From positions 1-64,000 of the forward strand of contig NZ_JAGSOU010000010.1 in NCBI RefSeq assembly GCF_018139985.1: a stretch of DNA of 64,000 nt, in the 5' to 3' direction. Position 1 is the stretch's first letter, and every line of letters begins with the position of its first letter. Below, in pieces: positions 52,062 through 62,025 of this stretch. The position numbers were made by a program, and so were the translations under genes. This stretch comes from Actibacterium sp. MT2.3-13A (lineage in GTDB: Bacteria; Pseudomonadota; Alphaproteobacteria; Rhodobacterales; Rhodobacteraceae). The notes beneath the pieces were generated by a model that searched no databases, had not been told where the DNA came from, and saw nothing but the letters and a program-made list of their open reading frames with translations.

Positions 52062-52092
52062 TAACGCCGCGCGATGCCCTCGCGCGGCGTTA
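52062..52092 (+). terminator. Terminator-like hairpin after the DUF2892 gene
   Basis: Perfect 12-bp stem TAACGCCGCGCG/CGCGCGGCGTTA with a seven-base loop, 61 bases after the stop. No real T-run follows (ACGTTTGC). Confidence 0.55.
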
Positions 52093-52132
52093 ACGTTTGC
52101 GCGGCAGGCTGGCGGGGAAAGGAGCCCCGCCG

Positions 52133-52234
52133 ATGATCGCCTCCCATCCGCGCCCCGGCGAGGACCGCAAGCTGGGCAAGGCCGAGTTGCGGCATTTGAA
52201 GATGGCGCAGGGGGCGGTTTGGGACGGCGGGTGA
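52133..52234 (+). CDS. Possible 33-residue small protein
   Basis: ATG at 52133 follows AAAGGAG by nine bases and gives a 33-codon frame starting MIASHPRPGED and ending AQGAVWDGG. It is soluble and basic in the middle. A terminator hairpin follows within 15 bases. It fits between two hairpins, as an independent short transcript would. No family is recognised; it could be chance. Confidence 0.35.
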   Translation: MIASHPRPGEDRKLGKAELRHLKMAQGAVWDGG

Positions 52235-52248
52235 ACATAATCCGTCCC

Positions 52249-52284
52249 GGGCCGCGCCCGCCCCAAAGGGGGGCGCGGCCCTTT
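52249..52284. terminator. GC-rich hairpin between the small ORF and ettA
   Basis: GGGCCGCGCC (52249-52258) pairs with GGCGCGGCCC (52272-52281), followed on the plus strand by TTTG. On the minus strand it lies 18 bases after the ettA stop, so it may end both. Confidence 0.5.
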
Positions 52285-52301
52285 GTCGGTCAGGGCGCCG
52301 C

Positions 52302-53969
52302 TTAGCGGGTGAACTTCTTGTACTTCACCCGCTTCGGCTCGACGCTGTCGGGGCCGAGGCGGCGGATCTTGTCCTGTTCGTATGCCTCGAAGTTGCCTTC
52401 GAACCATTCCACATGGGCCTCGCCCTCGAAGGCCAGGATGTGGGTGCACAGACGGTCGAGGAAGAAGCGGTCGTGCGAGATGATCACGGCGCAGCCGGCG
52501 AAATCCTCAAGCGCCGCTTCGAGGGCCTGAAGGGTCTCGACATCGAGGTCGTTGGTCGGTTCGTCGAGCAGCAGCACGTTGCCGCCGGCGCGCAGCAATT
52601 TCGCCATGTGCACGCGGTTGCGCTCACCGCCCGACAGCAGACCCACCTTCTTCTGCTGGTCGCCGCCCTTGAAGTTGAAGGACGAGCAATAGGCGCGGGA
52701 GTTCACCTCGGCGTCGCCCAGCTGGACGATGTCGAGCCCGTCTGAGATCTCCTCCCACACGGTCTTGTTGGGATCGAGCGCGTCGCGCGACTGATCGACA
52801 TAGGACAGCTGCACCGTGTCGCCGAAGGTGATGGCGCCTTCGTCGGGCTGCTCCTGGCCGGTCAGCATGCGGAACAGCGTGGATTTGCCGGCGCCGTTGG
52901 GGCCGATCACGCCGACGATGCCGCCGGGCGGCAGGGCGAAGGTCAGATCCTCGACCAGCAGGCGGTCGCCATAGGCTTTCTTGAGGTTCTCGACCTCGAT
53001 CACCTTGCCGCCGAGGCGCGGGCCGTTGGGGATGATGATCTGGGCGCGGGAGAGCTTTTCGCGCTCGGACTGGCTGGCCATTTCCTCATAGGCGTTGATC
53101 CGGGCCTTGGACTTGGCCTGGCGGGCCTTGGCGCCGGCGCGGATCCATTCCAGTTCGCGCTCCAGCACCTTCTGGCGGGACTTGTCCTCGCGGCTCTCCT
53201 GCTCCAGGCGCTTCGCCTTCTGCTCCAGCCAGGAGGAATAGTTGCCCTCGTAGGGGATGCCGCGGCCGCGGTCGAGTTCGAGGATCCAGCCGGTGATGTC
53301 GTCGAGGAAATAGCGGTCGTGGGTGACGATCAGGATCGTGCCCTTGTATTCGATCAGGTGCTTTTGCAGCCAGGCGATGGTCTCGGCGTCGAGGTGGTTG
53401 GTCGGTTCGTCCAGCAGCAGCATGTCGGGCGCTTCGAGCAGCAGCTTGCACAGCGCCACGCGGCGTTTCTCGCCGCCGGAGAGGGTTTCGACCGGCGCGT
53501 CGTCGGGCGGGCAGCGCAGCGCCTCCATCGCGACGTCGATCTGGCTGTCGAGATCCCACAGGTTGTCGGCGTCGATGGCGTCCTGCAGGGTGGTCATCTC
53601 CTCCATCAGTTCGTCCGAGTAATCCTCGGCGATCTGCATGGCGATCTCGTTGAAACGGTCGAGCTTTGCCTTCTTCTCGGCCACGCCCAGCATGACGTTG
53701 CCGCGCACCGAGAGCGTGGGGTCGAGTTCCGGTTCCTGCGGCAGATAGCCGACCTTGGCGCCCTTGGCCGCCCAGGCCTCGCCGGTGAAATCCTTGTCGA
53801 TGCCGGCCATGATGCGCAGCAGCGTCGATTTACCGGCGCCGTTGACGCCGACGACACCGATCTTGACGCCGGGGAGGAAGGACAGGCGGATATTCTCGAA
53901 GCATTTCTTGCCGCCGGGATAGGTCTTGGAGACTCCATCCATGTGATAGACGTATTGATACGATGCCAT
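52302..53969 (-). CDS. ettA: Energy-dependent translational throttle protein EttA (ABC-F)
   Basis: 555 residues, the exact usual size. ABC-F protein without membrane part that binds the ribosomal E site and gates translation according to ADP/ATP. Two ATPase domains: Walker A GVNGAGKST and GPNGAGKST; signatures LSGGEKRRVAL and LSGGERNRVHM; Walker B MLLLDEPTNHLD and VLLLDEPTNDLD. Between them is the linker and the arm region. ATG at 53969 gives MASYQYVYHMDGV, the family start. Single gene, divergent from nadD. Confidence 0.96.
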   Translation of the reverse strand: MASYQYVYHMDGVSKTYPGGKKCFENIRLSFLPGVKIGVVGVNGAGKSTLLRIMAGIDKDFTGEAWAAKGAKVGYLPQEPELDPTLSVRGNVMLGVAEKKAKLDRFNEIAMQIAEDYSDELMEEMTTLQDAIDADNLWDLDSQIDVAMEALRCPPDDAPVETLSGGEKRRVALCKLLLEAPDMLLLDEPTNHLDAETIAWLQKHLIEYKGTILIVTHDRYFLDDITGWILELDRGRGIPYEGNYSSWLEQKAKRLEQESREDKSRQKVLERELEWIRAGAKARQAKSKARINAYEEMASQSEREKLSRAQIIIPNGPRLGGKVIEVENLKKAYGDRLLVEDLTFALPPGGIVGVIGPNGAGKSTLFRMLTGQEQPDEGAITFGDTVQLSYVDQSRDALDPNKTVWEEISDGLDIVQLGDAEVNSRAYCSSFNFKGGDQQKKVGLLSGGERNRVHMAKLLRAGGNVLLLDEPTNDLDVETLQALEAALEDFAGCAVIISHDRFFLDRLCTHILAFEGEAHVEWFEGNFEAYEQDKIRRLGPDSVEPKRVKYKKFTR

Positions 53970-54088
53970 TGGCCGCCTCTTTGCTCGCATGACTGGTGGT
54001 TGGGGGCCACAGATAGCGATTTAGCTGGACAAGGGCAATGTGGCGCGGGTTAGGGTGGGCGCCGATTTTCAGGGGAGGAAAGCGGCAC

Positions 54089-54691
54089 ATGCGGCAGGGC
54101 TGGCCCATCGCGCGGGCGGGGCAGGCGATCGGCCTGCTCGGCGGATCCTTCGATCCGCCGCACGCAGGTCACGCGCATATCACCCGCGAGGCGCTGAAGC
54201 GGTTCGGTCTGGACGGGGTGTGGTGGCTGGTCAGCCCCGGCAATCCGCTGAAACACGAGGGGCCGGCGCCGATCGCGCGCCGCATGGCGGCGGCGCGGGC
54301 GGTGATGGATCACCCGCGGGTCGTGGTCACGGATATCGAGGCGCGCATCGGCACCCGCTACACCGCCGAGACGCTGGCGGGGCTGATGGCGCGCTATCCC
54401 GGCGTGCGCTTCGTGTGGCTGATGGGGGCGGACAACCTGGCCGGGTTCCACCGCTGGGACCGCTGGGACTGGATCATGGAGAACGTGCCGATCGGCGTGA
54501 TCGCCCGACCCGGCGCCGGGCTGGCGGCGCGGCGGTCGAAGGCGGCGCTGCGCTATGCGCCGTGGCAGGTGCCGCCGCGCGCGGCGCAGGGGCTGGGCCG
54601 GATGGCGGCGCCTAGCTGGTGCTTCGTCAACGTGCCGATGGTGGACATCTCGTCGAGTGCGATCCGCGCGCGCGGGGAATGGCGGCGCTGA
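54089..54691 (+). CDS. nadD: Nicotinate-nucleotide adenylyltransferase NadD
   Basis: 200 residues. Adenylates nicotinate mononucleotide to deamido-NAD, the step after NadC. Nucleotidyltransferase motifs [15 protein letters not shown] (HxGH type), [28 protein letters not shown], and the C-terminal [15 protein letters not shown] at 54089 with AGGGGAGG ten bases upstream is preferred over 54038. Separate from nadABC and next to the PBP4-type gene. In many proteobacteria nadD sits beside rsfS and cell-wall genes; rsfS is not seen here. Confidence 0.95.
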   Translation: MRQGWPIARAGQAIGLLGGSFDPPHAGHAHITREALKRFGLDGVWWLVSPGNPLKHEGPAPIARRMAAARAVMDHPRVVVTDIEARIGTRYTAETLAGLMARYPGVRFVWLMGADNLAGFHRWDRWDWIMENVPIGVIARPGAGLAARRSKAALRYAPWQVPPRAAQGLGRMAAPSWCFVNVPMVDISSSAIRARGEWRR

Positions 54692-54887
54692 GGGGACGGT
54701 CGCCGCGTCATGGCGGGGTGCGGCGGAGGCGGCGGGGTGGCACCCACCCTGCGGATTCGGCGCTTGGTGGCGGGGTGGGTTGGCACTGACCCCGAGGATC
54801 GGGCTGCGTTGGGCCGATCCGGCGCTTTGCGGCGATTGCGGCGCGACGGCGCTTGCCGGGCGGGCGGCGATTTGCTTCACTCCGGCC

Positions 54888-56387
54888 ATGACGAACCGCT
54901 TTCAGAACGTCTCGCGCCGGTGGTTTCTGGGCGCCTTGATGGCCGGTGGCGCGCAGGCCGCGCTGGCGGCCCCTCCGGCCGTCTCGCTGCGGCCCGCGCC
55001 GCGCCCGGCCGATTACCGCAAGCTGGCCGCGCCGGGCGCCGACGAGTTGATCGCCAGGGCGGGGCTGAGCGGCGAGGTCGGCTTCGCCGTGGCCGATGCG
55101 ACAACCGGCCGGATGCTGGAGGCGCACAACCCGCTGCTGGGCCTGCCGCCAGCGAGCGTGACCAAGGCGATGACCGCGCTTTACGCGCTGGAGACGCTGG
55201 GGGCCGATTACCGTTTCGGCACGCGGCTGCTGGGCACCGGGCCGGTTGTGGGCGGCGAGCTCAAGGGCGATCTGGTGCTGGCGGGGGGCGGGGATCCGAC
55301 GCTGAACACCGACATGCTGGGCGATCTGGCGGCCAAGCTGAAGGCGGCGGGGGTGCATGCGGTCAGGGGGCGGTTCCTGTATCATGCCGGCGCGCTGCCC
55401 GAGGTTCCGGCAATCGACCCCGGACAGCCCGCTCACGTCGGCTACAATCCGGCGATCTCGGGGCTGAACCTGAATTTCAACCGGGTGCATTTCGAATGGC
55501 AGCAGGCCTCAGGCGGCTACACCGTGACCATGGACGCGCGCGCCGAGCGCTACCGCCCCGCCGTCAGCGTGGCCGAGATGGAGGTCGTGCGCCGGGATCT
55601 GCCAGTCTACACCTATTCCTCGAAGGGCGAGGTGGACCACTGGACGGTGGCCAGCGGTGCGCTGGGCAAGGGCGGCGCGCGCTGGCTGCCGGTGCGCCGG
55701 CCCGCGCTTTACGCCGCCGAGGTGTTCCAGACGCTGGCGCGGTCGCACGGGATCGAATTGGCCCGGCCGGCCGCCGCGCAGACGTTGCCGCAGGGGACCG
55801 TCCTGGCCGAGATGGAGAGCGCGCCGCTGCGCGAGGTCCTGCGCGAGATGCTGAAATACTCCACCAATATCACAGCCGAGGCGGTGGGTTTGACCGCGAG
55901 TCTTGCGAGGGGGGCGCAGGTGACGAGCCTTGCCGCCTCGGGCCGCGAGATGAGCGCCTGGCTGGCCGGGCGTCTGGGCACGCGCAAGGCCGATTTCGTC
56001 GATCATTCGGGGCTGGGCGAGGGCTCGCGCATGAGCGCGGGCGACATGGTGCGCGCGCTGGTGGGGGTGGGCCCGGACGGCCCGCTCAAGCCGATCCTGA
56101 AGGATGTCTATCTGCGCGACGACCAGGGTCGCGCGCTGAAAAGCCACCCGGTCAAGATCAGGGCCAAGACCGGCACGCTGAACTTCGTCTCGGCGCTGGC
56201 GGGCTATGTCACCGGCGCGGACGGGACGGAGCTGGCCTTCGCGATTTTCACCGCCGACAACGCGCGGCGCGCCGATATCCGTCCAGAGGACCGCGAGCGC
56301 CCGGCGGGCAGCCGCAGCTGGACCGGCCGCTCGCGCGCGATGCAGATGGAACTGGTGGAGCGCTGGGCGACGCTCTATTGCGGCTGA
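54888..56387 (+). CDS. dacB: D-alanyl-D-alanine carboxypeptidase/endopeptidase (PBP4, DacB family)
   Basis: 499 residues; cuts peptidoglycan side chains in the periplasm. Export signal SRRWFLGALMAGGAQAALA at about residues 9-27 has a twin-Arg, so Tat or Sec. The active-site motifs of class C penicillin-binding proteins are SVTK (about residue 90), STN (about 325) and KTGT (about 427), with the extra domain of PBP4 between the first two (LVLAGGGDPTLN...). No good ribosome-binding site precedes the ATG. It is convergent with the TerB-like gene, one base between stops. Confidence 0.92.
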   Translation: MTNRFQNVSRRWFLGALMAGGAQAALAAPPAVSLRPAPRPADYRKLAAPGADELIARAGLSGEVGFAVADATTGRMLEAHNPLLGLPPASVTKAMTALYALETLGADYRFGTRLLGTGPVVGGELKGDLVLAGGGDPTLNTDMLGDLAAKLKAAGVHAVRGRFLYHAGALPEVPAIDPGQPAHVGYNPAISGLNLNFNRVHFEWQQASGGYTVTMDARAERYRPAVSVAEMEVVRRDLPVYTYSSKGEVDHWTVASGALGKGGARWLPVRRPALYAAEVFQTLARSHGIELARPAAAQTLPQGTVLAEMESAPLREVLREMLKYSTNITAEAVGLTASLARGAQVTSLAASGREMSAWLAGRLGTRKADFVDHSGLGEGSRMSAGDMVRALVGVGPDGPLKPILKDVYLRDDQGRALKSHPVKIRAKTGTLNFVSALAGYVTGADGTELAFAIFTADNARRADIRPEDRERPAGSRSWTGRSRAMQMELVERWATLYCG

Positions 56388-56388
56388 G

Positions 56389-56808
56389 CTACAGCGTCGC
56401 GTGCCGCGCCCGCGCGCCGCGTTCGATGGCGGCGGCGTTCAGGCGGCTGATGTCCAGCTCGTAGCGGATCTCTTCGAGCAGGCGCAGCTCGGTCTCGTAG
56501 AGATGGCCGTCGGCGGCGGCCACGTCGCAGGCCATCGCATAGGCGGTCTCGTAGAGCTTCTCGGGCAGGGCTTCGCGCACCAGGCCGAAGAGGGCGTCGA
56601 GGCCGTCCTCCTCCTCCAGCAGGTCGAAGACGGTCTGCGCGATCACGCTGATGCGGTCGATGTCGTAATCGTGGAACACCGGCAAGTGGTTCACGATGCG
56701 CTGGATGGTCATCAGCTCGGACGTGCGGATGTTCTCGTCCGAGGCGGACACGGCCATCATCACCGCGACCAGGCTGTCCTGGGGGGTGAGCAGTTTCGAC
56801 TGGGACAA
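56389..56808 (-). CDS. TerB-like tellurite-resistance-domain protein
   Basis: 139 residues from TTG at 56808, which has a perfect AGGAGG five bases before; a GTG at 56841 gives 11 more residues with no site. All-helical TerB fold: LTPQDSLVAVMMAVSASDENI and CDVAAADGHLYETELRLLEEI, each with the acidic loop (SASDENI, AAADGHL) of the family. Cytoplasmic. Such lone TerB proteins are common in Rhodobacteraceae and have no proven role in tellurite resistance. Divergent from lysK. Confidence 0.8.
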   Translation of the reverse strand: MSQSKLLTPQDSLVAVMMAVSASDENIRTSELMTIQRIVNHLPVFHDYDIDRISVIAQTVFDLLEEEDGLDALFGLVREALPEKLYETAYAMACDVAAADGHLYETELRLLEEIRYELDISRLNAAAIERGARARHATL

Positions 56809-56924
56809 ATCGGCCTCCTGGGGCTGGGGACGGGGGCACAATATTGACGCGGAGGCGGGGGGGCAATAGGTAGCGGCGGTGCCGTGGCATGGGGCCGCGG
56901 TCTCAGTTTGAAAGCGTTTCAGTC

Positions 56925-58505
56925 ATGTCCGATCTGCGCGATGCCGCGATGTCTTCGAAAGCCTGGCCCTTTGAAGAGGCGCGCAAGCTGCTGAAACGCT
57001 ACGAAAAGGCGCCGCCGGAAAAGGGCTATGTCCTGTTCGAGACCGGCTACGGCCCGAGCGGTCTGCCGCATATCGGCACCTTCGGCGAGGTCGCCCGCAC
57101 CACGATGATCCGCCGCGCCTTCGAGGCGATCAGCGACATCCCGACCCGTCTGATCTGTTTCTCGGACGACATGGACGGCATGCGCAAGGTGCCCGACAAC
57201 GTGCCCAACACAGGGATGCTGCACGAGCATCTGCAAAAGCCGCTGACCTCGGTCCCCGACCCGTTCGGGGAATTCGACAGCTTCGGCGGGCACAACAACG
57301 CGATGCTGCGCCGGTTCCTCGACACCTTCGGGTTCGAATACGAGTTCTACTCGGCCACCGAATTCTACAAGTCGGGCCAGTTCGACGAGGTGTTGCTGCG
57401 CGCCGTCGAATGCTACGACGAGATCATGGCGGTGATGCTGAAGAGCCTGCGCGAGGAGCGCCGCCAGACCTATTCGATCTTCCTGCCGATCCACCCCGAG
57501 ACCGGCCGGGTGCTTTATGTGCCGATGAAGGAGGTCAACGCCAAGGACGGCACCGTGACCTTCGACGACGAGGACGGGCGGGAATGGACGTTGCCGGTCA
57601 CCGGCGGCAACGTGAAATTCCAGTGGAAGCCCGATTTCGGCGCGCGCTGGGCGGCGCTGGACGTCGATTTCGAGATGTATGGCAAGGACCATTCCACCAA
57701 CACCCCGATCTACGATCGGATCTGCGAGATCCTCAGCGGCAGGAAGCCCGAGCATTTCGTCTATGAGCTGTTCCTCGATGAGAACGGCGAGAAGATCTCG
57801 AAATCCAAGGGCAACGGCATCTCGATCGACGAATGGCTGACCTATGCCTCGTCGGAAAGCCTGTCCTATTTCATGTTCCAGAAGCCGAAGACCGCCAAGC
57901 GGCTGTATTTCGACGTGATCCCCAAGGCGGTGGACGAATACCACCAGCAGCTGCGGGCCTATCGCGATCAGGACGTGGCGGCGCGGATCAACAACCCGGT
58001 CTGGCACATCCACAACGGCAACCCGCCGGAATCGAAGATGGTGGTGCCGTTTGCGATGCTGCTGAACCTGGCCTCGGTGGCCGGCGCGTCGGACAAGAGC
58101 GGGCTGTGGGGCTTCATCCAGCGCTACGCGCCTGAGGCGAGCCCCGAGACGCATCCCGATCTCGACCAGGCGGCGGAATTTGCGGTGCGCTATTTCCGCG
58201 ATTTCGTGGCTCCCGAGCGCCAGTTCCGTCTGCCCACCGACCAGGAGCGCGCGGCGATGGAGGACCTCGTGGCGCGGCTGAAGGCCTGGGAGGGCGGGCT
58301 CGACGCCGAGGAGTTGCAGAGCCTCGTCTTCGCCGTCGGCAAGGAGCACGGGTTCGAACCGCTGCGCGACTGGTTCAAGGCACTTTACGAGGTGCTGCTG
58401 GGCGCGAGCCAGGGGCCGCGCTTCGGCGGGTTCATCGCGCTTTACGGCATCGACGAGAGCGTGACGCTGATCGAGAAGGGCCTCGCGGGCGAACTGGCGG
58501 GCTGA
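56925..58505 (+). CDS. lysK: Lysyl-tRNA synthetase, class I
   Basis: 526 residues. Class I Rossmann-type LysRS as in archaea, spirochaetes and many alphaproteobacteria, unrelated to the common class II enzyme. Motifs: [14 protein letters not shown] (HIGH-type, about residue 46), KISKSKGNG (KMSKS, about 290), and [17 protein letters not shown] at 56925 (MSDLRD) is chosen by family length; ATG at 56949 is possible. It has only a weak ribosome-binding site. No class II lysS is seen in the window. Confidence 0.96.
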   Translation: MSDLRDAAMSSKAWPFEEARKLLKRYEKAPPEKGYVLFETGYGPSGLPHIGTFGEVARTTMIRRAFEAISDIPTRLICFSDDMDGMRKVPDNVPNTGMLHEHLQKPLTSVPDPFGEFDSFGGHNNAMLRRFLDTFGFEYEFYSATEFYKSGQFDEVLLRAVECYDEIMAVMLKSLREERRQTYSIFLPIHPETGRVLYVPMKEVNAKDGTVTFDDEDGREWTLPVTGGNVKFQWKPDFGARWAALDVDFEMYGKDHSTNTPIYDRICEILSGRKPEHFVYELFLDENGEKISKSKGNGISIDEWLTYASSESLSYFMFQKPKTAKRLYFDVIPKAVDEYHQQLRAYRDQDVAARINNPVWHIHNGNPPESKMVVPFAMLLNLASVAGASDKSGLWGFIQRYAPEASPETHPDLDQAAEFAVRYFRDFVAPERQFRLPTDQERAAMEDLVARLKAWEGGLDAEELQSLVFAVGKEHGFEPLRDWFKALYEVLLGASQGPRFGGFIALYGIDESVTLIEKGLAGELAG

Positions 58506-58759
58506 GCCGCAGGCGCCACTCCTTCCTTCCCATCCTGAATGCCGGGCGGGCGGTCCTCACGGGCGGCGCGCCCGGCCCTGTTGCGGTCTGAGGGTTAAGC
58601 CGCGCTTCACCTTTGCCTGTTAGCCCTGATGACCGGCCGGGCCCTTGCCCCGGTCTCTCCATGCAGAGTGGCTGACAATCGAGCGGAGCCGTGGCGCCCG
58701 CCCCACCGGGCTGCGCGCGGCGGCCCGGGCGCCGGGCGCGCATCAGGAAAGGGGTTTCG

Positions 58760-61051
58760 ATGAACAAGGCAATTACCGACGGGATCGTCTTCATGCCGCC
58801 GGCATTCGGCGACGGGCTGAATCTGTGGTCGAGCGAGAACGGGACGCCGGGCTCGGCGACCTATGCGGGCGCGGCCAATGCCGCGATCGTGCCGGCGGAC
58901 CCGGATTTCGGCGGCTGCCTTGAGCTTCTGAAAACGGATGCCACGCAGAAGCTGCGCGCGATGGGAGAGACGCCGATCCTGCCCGGATGCTACCTGCGGG
59001 TCACCGCCCGGGTGAAGGCGGTCAGCGGCAACCTGCCCGGCGTGCGCATCGCGGCCTACCCGGTGGACGGCAGCGGCGCACATGTGTCCGGGCTGGCCGA
59101 GACCGGGCCCGAGGTCACGCTGAGCGCCTATGGCGAGGTGGTGACGGTGAGCGCGATCCTCGGCACCGGGCTGCGCGGCGGCGTGGACATGGCCTGGAGC
59201 CCGGCGGTGGCCGGCGCCCATGTCGGCCTCAACCTGACCGGTGCGACCGGCGGCGTGGTGCGGATCGACGACATCGTGGTCGAGGACGCGACCGAGGTTT
59301 TCCACCGCAAGCTGATGGATTGGGTCGATGTGCGCGACTACGGCGCCAGGGGCGATGGCGTGACCGATGACAGCGCCGCCTTCGAGGCGGCCGACGCGGC
59401 GGCGAACGGGCGCGCGGTGCTGGTCTCTGCCGGCAGCTATCACCTGGCCGATCACGTCACCTTCGAGAGCCCGGTGCGCTTCGAGGGCACGGTCAGCATG
59501 CCGGCGGGCAGGCGGCTGACGCTGACCCGGAATTTCGACCTGCCGGCCTATATCGACGCCTTCGGCGACGAGCTGGAGGGGTTCAAGCGCGCGCTGGCGG
59601 CGCTGTTCAACTATTCCGACCATGACAGCCTGGACATGAAGGGCCGCCGCATCGACCTCGGCGCGCCGATCGACGTGCAGGCGGTGGTCGGCAACAAGAC
59701 CACCCACGCCATCCGCCAGGTGATCCGCAACGGCCAGTTCAACGCGCTGGACAGCACCGGCTGGAACACCGACACGGTGAGTTCTCAGGCCAGCTATTCG
59801 ACCGCCAACCCGACGCAGCTGACGGGGGTGGCGAATGTGGCCAACATCCCCGTGGGCGCGCTGGTCGAGGGGCTGGGGGTGGGCCGCGAGGTCTATGTCA
59901 CCTCGAAGAACGTGGGCGCGGGGACGCTGACGCTGAGCCGCCCGCTGTTCGACGCGGTGGGCACCCAGACCTATACCTTCAAGCGGTTCAAATACATCCT
60001 CGATTTCAGCGGCTTCGCATCGCTCAGCAAATTCGTGCTGGCGGATGTGGAGTTCCAGTGCAACGGCCGCGCCAGCGGCGTGATGCTGGCCCCGGACGGC
60101 CTGATCTTTCACGCCCGCGACTGTTTCTTCACCAGCCCCAAGGATCGCGGGCTGAGCTCGCCCGGGCGCGGCTGCCAGGGGATGATGGTGGACCGCTGCC
60201 AGTTCCTGTCGAACGAGCAGGCGATGCGTTCGCAGGACCGCAGCACGATCGCGCTGAACTGCAACGCCAACGACGTCAAGCTGCGCGACAACCGGGTGGT
60301 GATGTTCGCGCATTTCGCGGTGCTGGGCGGCAGCGGCCATATCATCTCGTCCAACCACTGGTTCCAGGGCGACAGCGAAAGCAATGCGGTGCGCCAGGCG
60401 GGGCTGGTGCTGACCTCGACCAATGTCAAGACGACGGTCACCGGCAACTACATCGACAACAATTTCATCGAGTGGAGCAACGAGCACGACCCGGTCCCCG
60501 ACCACGGCAACGAGCTGAGCTTCGGCGGGCTGACGATCACGTCGAACATCTTCATGGCCAGCGACGTGGCGAACTGGTTCCGCTGGATCGTGGTCAAGCC
60601 GGTGGGCGCGGGCCATTACATCCAGGGGATGAACATCTCGGGCAATGTGTTCAAATCCACGATCAGCAACATCCAGCGGGTGGATCGGGTGGACAGCACC
60701 TATGCCGGGCTCGACATGAGCCGGGCGCGCAATGTCGTCGTCGAGGGCAACAGCTTCAACGGGGTGGATCAGGTGATCAGCAACCCGGTGACGCGGCAGT
60801 TCGACATCAACACTGACAGCTCGGTTTGGAACTGTGATTTCGCGGGGTTCCTGCCCTTCGGCGGACAGGCCCGGATCGCCGCCGCCGTGGTGCCCGAGAA
60901 CGGCATCCGCAACGGTGCGAACGCGCTGGTTCATGCCGCGCCCTACGCGGTGACCGGGCAGGGCGCGTCGAATACGGTAATCGCGCTGCACTGGCCCGAG
61001 GCGGTGCGCGGGCGGGTGCAGGTCACGGCGCGGATGGACAACCCGGTCTGA
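58760..61051 (+). CDS. Right-handed beta-helix protein, pectate-lyase-superfamily type
   Basis: 763 residues. A jelly-roll-like N-terminal domain (about 1-180) is followed by VDVRDYGARGDGVTDDSAAFEAA, the entry to a pectate-lyase-3 beta-helix. Then come many beta-helix rungs rich in Asn and Gly (ITSNIFMASD, VVEGNSFNGVDQ). No N-terminal signal is visible, so export must go by another way or it is assembled in a particle. ATG has AGGAAAGGGG upstream. Resembles tail-spike depolymerases, but no phage genes are nearby. A surface-polysaccharide lyase is plausible. Confidence 0.8.
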   Translation: MNKAITDGIVFMPPAFGDGLNLWSSENGTPGSATYAGAANAAIVPADPDFGGCLELLKTDATQKLRAMGETPILPGCYLRVTARVKAVSGNLPGVRIAAYPVDGSGAHVSGLAETGPEVTLSAYGEVVTVSAILGTGLRGGVDMAWSPAVAGAHVGLNLTGATGGVVRIDDIVVEDATEVFHRKLMDWVDVRDYGARGDGVTDDSAAFEAADAAANGRAVLVSAGSYHLADHVTFESPVRFEGTVSMPAGRRLTLTRNFDLPAYIDAFGDELEGFKRALAALFNYSDHDSLDMKGRRIDLGAPIDVQAVVGNKTTHAIRQVIRNGQFNALDSTGWNTDTVSSQASYSTANPTQLTGVANVANIPVGALVEGLGVGREVYVTSKNVGAGTLTLSRPLFDAVGTQTYTFKRFKYILDFSGFASLSKFVLADVEFQCNGRASGVMLAPDGLIFHARDCFFTSPKDRGLSSPGRGCQGMMVDRCQFLSNEQAMRSQDRSTIALNCNANDVKLRDNRVVMFAHFAVLGGSGHIISSNHWFQGDSESNAVRQAGLVLTSTNVKTTVTGNYIDNNFIEWSNEHDPVPDHGNELSFGGLTITSNIFMASDVANWFRWIVVKPVGAGHYIQGMNISGNVFKSTISNIQRVDRVDSTYAGLDMSRARNVVVEGNSFNGVDQVISNPVTRQFDINTDSSVWNCDFAGFLPFGGQARIAAAVVPENGIRNGANALVHAAPYAVTGQGASNTVIALHWPEAVRGRVQVTARMDNPV

Positions 61052-61102
61052 GGGGTTTTTCTTGCCCGTCCCGCCCTGCGGGGCGGGCCCGTTGCGGTCC
61101 CG

Positions 61103-61591
61103 TTACGCCAGCAGCTCCTCCGGGGTCAGCCGGAAGGCCCGGCCGAAGCCGCCGTTCAGATGGCCCGCCGTGACCGCGAAGCGCAGGAAGTGGAAATCCG
61201 CGAAATCGGCGTAGAGCTTCGCCTTGGGGTGCCCGGCCAGGTAATGCGCGCGCAGGGCGGCATGGCCGGGCGTGCCGCGCGCAACGAACGCAGCCCGGGC
61301 CTGAAGCGTCAGCCGCGGGTGGGTCAGCGGGTCGCCCTTCGGACCGGGGTCGCCGACCAGCAGCGAACAGGCCGGGTTCGCGCGCAGCGCGGCGGTATGC
61401 GCGGCGAGGTCGGAGACCAGGCTCACCGGCGCGCCGTCGGGCGCCAGCCCCAGCGCGATGCGGGTGACGAAGGGGGCGCCGGTGGCGGGCTCGATCACCG
61501 CCAGCGCGGCACTCTGCGCCCGCGTCAGCAGGGCGCGGGCCAGCGCGCGCGCGTCGTCATCGGTGGGGAGGATCGGTGATCGGCTTGGCAT
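61103..61591 (-). CDS. Pyridoxamine-phosphate-oxidase-like (HugZ/PPOX split-barrel) protein
   Basis: 162 residues. Split-barrel FMN-binding fold of the PPOX family: ARALLTRAQSAALAVIEPATGAPFVTRIAL, VSDLAAHTAALRANPACSLLVGDPG, and a C-terminal FHFLRFAVTAGHLNGGFGRA, which is the usual HugZ-type ending. Could bind FMN or haem; haem-degradation is one family role. ATG at 61591 begins the conserved part. It stands alone, in opposite direction to the beta-helix gene. Confidence 0.8.
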   Translation of the reverse strand: MPSRSPILPTDDDARALARALLTRAQSAALAVIEPATGAPFVTRIALGLAPDGAPVSLVSDLAAHTAALRANPACSLLVGDPGPKGDPLTHPRLTLQARAAFVARGTPGHAALRAHYLAGHPKAKLYADFADFHFLRFAVTAGHLNGGFGRAFRLTPEELLA

Positions 61592-61670
61592 GGCGGGGCC
61601 CGGTCTTTGGGCCCATGATGGCGCGCGGGGCGGGATTTGCCCAGAGCGCCCTGCCGTCGAGGACATCTTC

Positions 61671-62025
61671 ATGAGGACAAGGGCCAAGCGCGTTCCGCTC
61701 GCGGTGCGGGCGATTGCGTTTGTGTCCGGCACGGCCGGCGCCGATGAATTGGAGCTGAAGATCCCCAGGGGGCGGCCCACGGTCACGGTGCAGACCGGCG
61801 CTGGCCCGGCCGCGATCCGCCGCATCCTCGCCACCGGGGCGCCGGCAAATGGGCCCGCAGGCGCGCCCGGGCCCGCCCTTTTGTTTCCAGCCGATGCGCG
61901 CCGCGCCGGGTCTGACGACCATCGGCGAGCTGGAGCCGCCGGAAATGCTTGAGGTCCCGCGGGCCATCGTGCCGGACAGCCGCACCGCGGGCTGGTTCGT
62001 GAAGGGCGCGATCCCGGGGCGGTGA
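61671..62025 (+). pseudogene. Possible decayed small secreted-protein gene
   Basis: The 647-base gap 61592-62238 has no intact gene I can support. Within it, MRTRAKRVPLAVRAIAFVSG then ADELELKIPRG (from 61671) looks like a secreted-protein start. In a +1-shifted frame, GLTTIGELEPPEMLEVPR to VKGAIPGR (61894-62025) looks like the end of another or the same protein. A frameshift would join them. This is weak; in GC-rich DNA such readings can be chance. Confidence 0.25.

Noticed and set aside
58760-61051. Prophage remnant around the beta-helix protein
   Set aside because: No capsid, terminase, integrase or lysis gene lies nearby, and the flanking genes are ordinary chromosomal ones.
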